From Chloroflexota bacterium (GTDB taxonomy: Bacteria; Chloroflexota; Dehalococcoidia; UBA2985), in assembly GCA_016210515.1 (NCBI GenBank), contig JACQTZ010000026.1, forward strand, positions 1 through 64,000: a stretch of DNA of 64,000 bases, given 5' to 3'. A program made the translations under genes and the position numbers. A model generated the notes under the pieces. It searched no databases. It saw only the letters and a list, made by a program, of their open reading frames with translations, and had not been told where the DNA came from. Below, piece by piece: positions 58,865 through 64,000 of the stretch; positions within the stretch are counted from its first letter, which is position 1; each line of letters starts with the position of its first letter.

Positions 58865-61702
58865 ATGGCCTCTGCTGTCGTCACCCTGGTCATCGATGGA
58901 AAGGAGATACAGACCCAGCCCGGAAAGACCATTATGCAGGCGGCCACGGAGGCTGGGCTGTACATCCCGTATCTCTGCTACTACCCGAGAATGAAGTCCT
59001 ATGGCGCATGCCGTATGTGCGTTGTGGAGATAGAGAACGTCCGTGGGACCCCCGCCTCCTGCACCACCCCTGTGGCTCAGGGCATGGTGGTGCATACCAA
59101 CACCCCCCAACTCCAGGAGATGCGAAAAGGCATCATGGAGCTGCTGCTCTCGCAGCACCCCCACGGCTGTCTCACCTGCCATCGCATCGAGCTGTGCGGT
59201 CCCCAGGATGTGTGCCTGCGCCACATTGCCGTCACCGATCGGTGCGTCGTCTGTCCCAAGAATGAGCGGTGCGAGCTCAAAGACACCACACGATACGTGG
59301 GCATGGGACTCACCACGCCCCTGACCTACCAGTACCGTAACCTTCCTGTGCGGACCGGCGACCCCTTCTACGACCTGGACTACAACCTCTGCATAGTATG
59401 CGGCCGATGCGTGCGGACCTGCGAGGAGGTGCGTGGGGACAGCGCCATCAACTTCATGGAGCGCTCCGGCGTATCCCTGGTCGGCCCGGCCCACGGCACC
59501 TCGCTCCTGGAGTCGGGATGCGAGTTCTGCGGCTCCTGCATCGACATCTGCCCCGTGGGGGCGCTGGTGGAGTCCAGCTACAAGTGGGAGAAGGCCGTGG
59601 AGAGCGTCACCACCACCTGTCCGCACTGCCCGGTTGGATGCCAGCTAAAGCTGGAGGTGGACCGACGTGGCAGACTCATCCGCGCCATTCCGGAGCTGGA
59701 GGCCGAGGCTAATCACGGCCAGGCCTGCTTCAAGGGCAAGTTCGGCCTCGATTTTGTCAACAGCCACGCCCGGCTCAAGACTCCGATGATAAGGCGCAAC
59801 GGCTCCCTGGAGGAGGCATCCTGGGAAGAGGCCATCTCTCTGGTGGCAGAGAAGCTCTCCGGTTACAAAGGCGACCAGTTTGCCGTCGTCGCCTCTTATC
59901 GGGGCACCAACGAAGAGAGCTACCTGCTGCAAAAGTTTGCTCGCGCTGTCATGGGCACCAACAACGTAGACCACTCCTCCAACCTCAAGCCGGAGATGGC
60001 CGCGCCCCTGGAGGATGCCCTGGGGCATCAGGTGGCTACTAACCCCGTGTGGGACCTGGAGGATGCCCGGTGCATACTGGCGATAAGCACCAACACCACC
60101 GAGGAGCATAACGTGGCGGCAGTGCCCGTGAAACGGGCAGTGAAGAAGGGGGCCAAACTTATCGTCATCGATTCCAGGGAGGTGGAGCTGACCCGCCATG
60201 CCACTATCTGGCTCCGGCCCCGGCCAGGGACCGACTCCATCCTTCTAGGGGGATTGCTCAGGGTCATCATGGACGAGGTCTTGCAGGACGAGAGCTTTGT
60301 GAGAGAGAGGTGCGAGAACCTTGACCACCTCAAGCACTCCCTGTGGCGGTTCGACCTAGTCAGAGTCCAGGAGATGACGGGCGTGCCCCAGGAGCAGATA
60401 CGCCTGGCCGCCCGAACCTTCGCCCAGAACGGCCCGGCCGCCATCCTCTACGCCCTGGACAATGTCCCCCAATCCCACCATGCGGGCTGCGTCAGCGCCC
60501 TGGCAGACCTGGCCCTCCTGACGGGCAACATAGGCCGGCCCCACGGCGGGCTCTACCCCCTGCGCCCCGGCACCAACGACCAGGGCTCCTGGGACGTGGG
60601 TTGCATTCCCCACCTGCTGCCCGGCTACCTGCCGGTGGAAGACCCATCGGCTCGCGCCGCCCTCCAACGGGCCTGGAACGTGGAACTGCCCTCAAGCAAG
60701 GGCCTGGGAGTCAACCAGGTCTTCCAGGCCGTCTCAGCAGGGCGCATAAAGGCCATGCTCGTGGTAGGCGACAGCCCCGCCTTCTCCAACGACGACCTGG
60801 GGGACGTGATTAAGGCAGCCCAAGGGCTAGAGTTCCTGGTGGTTCAGGACACCTTTCCATCCGCGCTGGCCCAGGTGGCTCACGTGGTATTGCCCTCGGT
60901 CACCTTTGCTGAAAAGGAGGGCACATTCACCAACCTTGAGCGCCGTATCCAGCCTCTGCGCAAAGTCCTGGAGCCACAGGACACCCAGGCCAGGCCCGAC
61001 TGGTGGATAACATGCCAGATAGCTAAAGCCATGAATGCCCAGGGCTTTGACTACCAGAACTCTGCCCAGGTGCTGGACGAAATATCCCGCGTGGTGCCCA
61101 CCTACGCTGGCATCACATATCAACGCCTTCTCTCCGGAAGAGGCGTGCTGGAGCCGTCTGTGCCGCCCAACTTCCCCCTGCCCAGTCAGCTCCATCCCAC
61201 CGAAGGAGGACAAAATGCGGGCCTCCAGTGGCCCTGCGCCACGCCGGAAGATGCGGGCACTCCTGTTCTATACACAGACAGCTTCCCCAGGGGAAAGGCC
61301 AGGTTCAATCCTCTGGAGCTTAAAGAAGCTCCTGTTTTGACCAATGCCGACTTCCCCTTCCTTTTCATCCCTGGGCGAATGCTCCACCAACCCCATCGAG
61401 ACATGGAAATACAGGTCGTGGGGTCGAAAAACCGCATCCATCGTGAGGAGCTTCTGGAGCTAAACCCCGCTGATGCCACAGGCCTGCTCATCGAGGAAGG
61501 GGACTGGGTAGAAGTGACTTCTCTTCGGGAGCACATCAGGGCCAGGGCACACCTCACCGACAAGGTCTTGAGGGGCACGGTGTCTGCCACCTTCCTCTTC
61601 GGCGACCTGGTGACACGCCTGGAGAGCAGCGAGGACCCGGACCCCATGTCCAGGGTTTCCGGGTTGAAGGTCTCACCCGTCAGAGTGGAAAAAGCCTCTT
61701 AG
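58865..61702 (+). CDS. FdhA/NuoG-like molybdopterin oxidoreductase lacking the catalytic Sec/Cys
   Basis: 945 residues. [2Fe-2S] ligands C38, C49, C52, C66; the His-ligated cluster H98, C102, C105, C111; an extra Cys set C117, C127, C130, C136; two ferredoxin clusters (C176-C179-C182-C186 and C219-C222-C225-C229); and the cofactor-proximal cluster C252, C255, C259, C288. The body follows formate dehydrogenase FdhF (RLKTPMIR, QKFARAVMGTNNVD). FdhF then reads CCARVUHGPS; here it is HSSNLKPEMA, so Lys375 is at the Sec/Cys position and Pro376 at the catalytic His. It may be NuoG-like or act on another substrate. The start ATG follows aaggag, 8 bp after nuoF. Confidence 0.85.
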   Translation: MASAVVTLVIDGKEIQTQPGKTIMQAATEAGLYIPYLCYYPRMKSYGACRMCVVEIENVRGTPASCTTPVAQGMVVHTNTPQLQEMRKGIMELLLSQHPHGCLTCHRIELCGPQDVCLRHIAVTDRCVVCPKNERCELKDTTRYVGMGLTTPLTYQYRNLPVRTGDPFYDLDYNLCIVCGRCVRTCEEVRGDSAINFMERSGVSLVGPAHGTSLLESGCEFCGSCIDICPVGALVESSYKWEKAVESVTTTCPHCPVGCQLKLEVDRRGRLIRAIPELEAEANHGQACFKGKFGLDFVNSHARLKTPMIRRNGSLEEASWEEAISLVAEKLSGYKGDQFAVVASYRGTNEESYLLQKFARAVMGTNNVDHSSNLKPEMAAPLEDALGHQVATNPVWDLEDARCILAISTNTTEEHNVAAVPVKRAVKKGAKLIVIDSREVELTRHATIWLRPRPGTDSILLGGLLRVIMDEVLQDESFVRERCENLDHLKHSLWRFDLVRVQEMTGVPQEQIRLAARTFAQNGPAAILYALDNVPQSHHAGCVSALADLALLTGNIGRPHGGLYPLRPGTNDQGSWDVGCIPHLLPGYLPVEDPSARAALQRAWNVELPSSKGLGVNQVFQAVSAGRIKAMLVVGDSPAFSNDDLGDVIKAAQGLEFLVVQDTFPSALAQVAHVVLPSVTFAEKEGTFTNLERRIQPLRKVLEPQDTQARPDWWITCQIAKAMNAQGFDYQNSAQVLDEISRVVPTYAGITYQRLLSGRGVLEPSVPPNFPLPSQLHPTEGGQNAGLQWPCATPEDAGTPVLYTDSFPRGKARFNPLELKEAPVLTNADFPFLFIPGRMLHQPHRDMEIQVVGSKNRIHREELLELNPADATGLLIEEGDWVEVTSLREHIRARAHLTDKVLRGTVSATFLFGDLVTRLESSEDPDPMSRVSGLKVSPVRVEKAS

Positions 61703-61731
61703 ATACTTTACAATAATCAGTGGAGGTGCTC

Positions 61732-63231
61732 GTGACTTCAAATACCCTTTCAGCAAATGCAAAAAGACTCCTTGCCCCATGCGCCAGGAACTGCCCAGTT
61801 GGCATAGACATCCCGCGCTACATAGGCTACGTTCAAAAGGGTAAGTTCGCTGAGGCTGAGGCAGTGGTGAGGGAGAGAAACCCCTTCCCCGCTGTCTGTA
61901 GCCATGTGTGCTACCGCCACTGCGAGGTGGCGTGCAGGCGAACCTCCATGGAGGGTACGGTCTCCATCAACGCCCTCAAGCGCGCCGCCTGCGAGCACAG
62001 AGGTTATATGTTCCGCGACAACTGGGAGGCAACCATCGCTCCTCCCACGGGAAAACGGGTTGCCGTGGTAGGCTCTGGGCCGGCGGGCCTCACCGTCGCC
62101 TACTACCTGGGCAAACGGTGCGGACACCATGTCACCGTGTTCGAGGCCCTCTCCCAACCGGGAGGCCAGTTCCGCATCGGCATCCCCATCTACCGCCTTC
62201 CTCGGAACATCCTGGATGAGCAGATAGCCGTGGTCACCGAGACCCGTGTGGACATAAAGACCAACCACAGGGTAGAGTCCCTGGACAAGCTCTTCCAGGA
62301 GGGTTTCGATGCCGTCTTCATCGGCGCAGGGGCGGTCAGACCCCAGCAGCTAGGTGTCGAAGGGCAGGAGCTGCCTGGAGTGATGGAGTGCGTCGACTTT
62401 CTCCAGGAGGTCAACCTGGGCAACCACCTCAACGTGGGACAGAGGGTGGCCATCATTGGAGGTGGGAACGTGGCCATCGACGGCGCTCGCACCGCGCTAC
62501 GGTTGGGAGCCAAAGAGGTTACCATCGTATACCGCCGCACACGCCAGGAGATGCCCGCCACCGACGACGAAGTGCAGGCCGCCGAAGCCGAAGGGGTGAA
62601 GCTCCAGTTCCTGGTCTCCCCCCTGGCCGTCCACCGCGACGGCAACCACCTGAGACTGCACCTTCAGTGCATGGAGTTGGGCGAGCCTGATGACAGCGGC
62701 CGCCGCCGTCCCGTGCCCATCCAGGGCAAGGAGACCGACCTGCCCATAAACACCCTCCTGGTGGCCATCGGCCAGGTGGCCGACGTCGCCAAGTCCTGGG
62801 GCATCGACCTCAACAGGAACGGCACCATCCAGGGGGACAACAAGAACATGGCGACCAACAAGGCGGGGGTTTTCGCAGGAGGCGACGTCATCACCGGCCC
62901 GTCTAATGTTACAGAGGCCATCGCCGCAGGTCGCCGCGCCGCCTCGGCCATCGACAAGTACCTGGGAGGCAGTGGCGACATCGCCGAGGTCCTGGCCCCC
63001 CCTCCGGGCGACGAGATGGATATGCCCTCAGACCTCCACCCCCTGGGAGTCAAGGCCTTCCCCAGGGCAGAGCTGGAAGTGGCAGAGCGTATCCACACCT
63101 TCGATGAGGTGGAGCAGGGATACACTCCCGATGAGGCCGTGCAGGAGGCGCGCCGCTGCATCCGGTGCGACATGTGGCGCATCAGTGGTATCCCCAGCGT
63201 CTGGCCCAAGGGCAAAAAGATTACCCCGTAA
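61732..63231 (+). CDS. GltD/NfnB-like FAD-NAD(P) oxidoreductase with N-terminal Fe-S sites
   Basis: 499 residues. The N-terminus carries the Cys sets APCARNCPVG and VCSHVCYRHCEVAC, as in dihydropyrimidine dehydrogenase and NfnB, which hold two [4Fe-4S] clusters. Two Rossmann motifs follow: VVGSGPAGLTVAYYLG for FAD and IIGGGNVAIDGARTALRLG for NAD(P). FAGGDVITGPSNVTEA closes the family signature, and RRCIRCD ends the C-terminal part. The GTG start at 61732 has ggaggt (61722-61727) four bases upstream. It is on the same strand 29 bp after the FdhA-like gene. Confidence 0.9.
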   Translation: MTSNTLSANAKRLLAPCARNCPVGIDIPRYIGYVQKGKFAEAEAVVRERNPFPAVCSHVCYRHCEVACRRTSMEGTVSINALKRAACEHRGYMFRDNWEATIAPPTGKRVAVVGSGPAGLTVAYYLGKRCGHHVTVFEALSQPGGQFRIGIPIYRLPRNILDEQIAVVTETRVDIKTNHRVESLDKLFQEGFDAVFIGAGAVRPQQLGVEGQELPGVMECVDFLQEVNLGNHLNVGQRVAIIGGGNVAIDGARTALRLGAKEVTIVYRRTRQEMPATDDEVQAAEAEGVKLQFLVSPLAVHRDGNHLRLHLQCMELGEPDDSGRRRPVPIQGKETDLPINTLLVAIGQVADVAKSWGIDLNRNGTIQGDNKNMATNKAGVFAGGDVITGPSNVTEAIAAGRRAASAIDKYLGGSGDIAEVLAPPPGDEMDMPSDLHPLGVKAFPRAELEVAERIHTFDEVEQGYTPDEAVQEARRCIRCDMWRISGIPSVWPKGKKITP

Positions 63232-63300
63232 AGCCCTATGGAACGGCATTTGGGGCTCGAGGTCTTACCTCCAACCCTTCGCACATCCAAAGAGGGATTG

Positions 63301-64000
63301 ATGGAGCTACCGAAAGCCACCGTTACCCGTCGGGAAGACCTCACGGCTAACCTTATGCTGATGTGGTTGGCCCCGGAGTGCCCATTCACCTTCAAGCCGG
63401 GCCAGTATTGCACCATAGGGCTAGAAGGCATAGAGCGGGCTTACTCCATAGCGTCCGGGCCTCACGAGCCTGGGTTGGAGCTGTGCATAGAGCTAGCGCC
63501 TCAGGGTTCCCTCACACCACGCCTATGGAAGCTGCACGAGGGTGACCAGGTGTCCATACGCCCTCGGGCCAGGGGCCTGTTTCTCATGGAGGACGCGTAC
63601 CCTAACCACCTCATGGTGGCCACGGTCACCGGCGTCGTGCCATTCACAAGCATAATAAGAAGCTACCTTCACCAGGATCGGCGGGGCCACCACCTTTACT
63701 TGCTTCACGGTGCTAGCTACTGTGACGAGCTCGCCTATCGGGAGGAGTTGGAGAAACTGACATGTTCCCACCCTCAGACTATCACCTACGTCCCCACGGT
63801 AAGCCGTCCCCAGGAGGAGAGCAACCAGGGTTGGAAGGGCCATACTGGCAGGGTGAACCTCATCGTAGAGAGGTGCATTGGGGACTTTGGACTGTCCCAG
63901 GAAGATACCCTGGTGTATGCATGTGGACATCCCGGCATGATAGATGATGTCAAGGCCCGTCTTGTCCCCAGGGGGTTCAAGGTAAAAGAGGAGCGATTCT
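63301..64000 (+). CDS. FNR/NfnA-like ferredoxin-NADP reductase domain protein (partial)
   Basis: The frame is open from ATG 63301 to the window end, so the 3' end is cut (233 residues seen). ERAYSIASGP (the R-x-Y-S FAD motif), a TGVVPFTSIIRS segment where the NAD(P) site lies, and YACGHPGMIDDV are diagnostic of ferredoxin-NADP reductases. An agaggg site precedes the ATG; an in-frame ATG at 63238 is less likely. It follows the NfnB-like gene at 69 bp. NfnA also has this fold plus a C-terminal [2Fe-2S], which here lies outside the window. Confidence 0.88.
   Translation, partial: MELPKATVTRREDLTANLMLMWLAPECPFTFKPGQYCTIGLEGIERAYSIASGPHEPGLELCIELAPQGSLTPRLWKLHEGDQVSIRPRARGLFLMEDAYPNHLMVATVTGVVPFTSIIRSYLHQDRRGHHLYLLHGASYCDELAYREELEKLTCSHPQTITYVPTVSRPQEESNQGWKGHTGRVNLIVERCIGDFGLSQEDTLVYACGHPGMIDDVKARLVPRGFKVKEERF

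Overview
The window is a gene-dense piece of a bacterial chromosome of moderately high GC, most likely from an uncultured Chloroflexota (Dehalococcoidia or SAR202-like lineage). That placement is an inference. It rests on the metabolic style (several CoA-transferases, a tungsten/molybdenum aldehyde oxidoreductase, an orphan xanthine-dehydrogenase-type subunit, a split ADP-forming acyl-CoA synthetase), on an mraZ-rsmH-ftsA cluster with no peptidoglycan genes after it, and on many dispersed palindromic intergenic repeats. No 16S rRNA or ribosomal protein gene is present to confirm it.

Layout. 1-3.1 kb: the 3' end of a mechanosensitive channel gene, then a repeat, a receiver-domain protein, a zinc ribbon, a CBS-pair protein and a phosphodiesterase. 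3.1-17.5 kb: a catabolic block, mostly on the minus strand. It holds two decayed tRNA-like remnants, a MoaD/ThiS-like carrier with an aldehyde:ferredoxin oxidoreductase, an acyl-CoA synthetase (beta then alpha subunit) with an MFS transporter, an orphan CoxL-type subunit, a DUF35/thiolase-fold pair and two tandem family III CoA-transferases. 17.5-21.5 kb: small genes, a probably frameshifted membrane gene, a PIG-L deacetylase, tRNA-His(GTG) and a DUF5343-like protein.

21.6-45.2 kb: housekeeping and cell division. ftsA-ftsZ comes first, then a GHKL ATPase, an MFS protein with a repeat tail, a lipoprotein, PepA, a P-loop kinase, DegV, MogA and TrmD. mraZ-rsmH-second ftsA, secD-secF, endonuclease IV and a small metallopeptidase follow, ending with a 992-residue combined nuclease/methyltransferase. 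45.5-56.3 kb: a MacB/LolD-type ABC exporter, a flippase-like protein with an FAD amine-oxidase-like enzyme, a FitAB/VapBC toxin-antitoxin pair, an MBL hydrolase, a BlaI/M56 pair, and a lipoprotein with a collagen-like stalk and haem motifs.

56.5-64.0 kb: a redox operon of NuoE, NuoF, a formate-dehydrogenase/NuoG-like protein, a GltD/NfnB-like flavoprotein and an FNR/NfnA-like protein cut by the window end. This is the strongest candidate for an unusual system. The FdhA-like subunit keeps its cofactor and Fe-S framework, but the catalytic Sec/Cys position reads Lys. The adjoining pair resembles the electron-bifurcating transhydrogenase NfnAB.

Other structural surprises: SecD carries two tandem copies of a SecF-like periplasmic unit. 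FtsZ has its FtsA-binding motif internal rather than terminal. One CoA-transferase of the tandem pair lacks the catalytic Asp. An MFS protein ends in four GL(L/F)xRPxxW repeats. A dispersed repeat occurs in two copies whose core block is inverted while the flanks are not.
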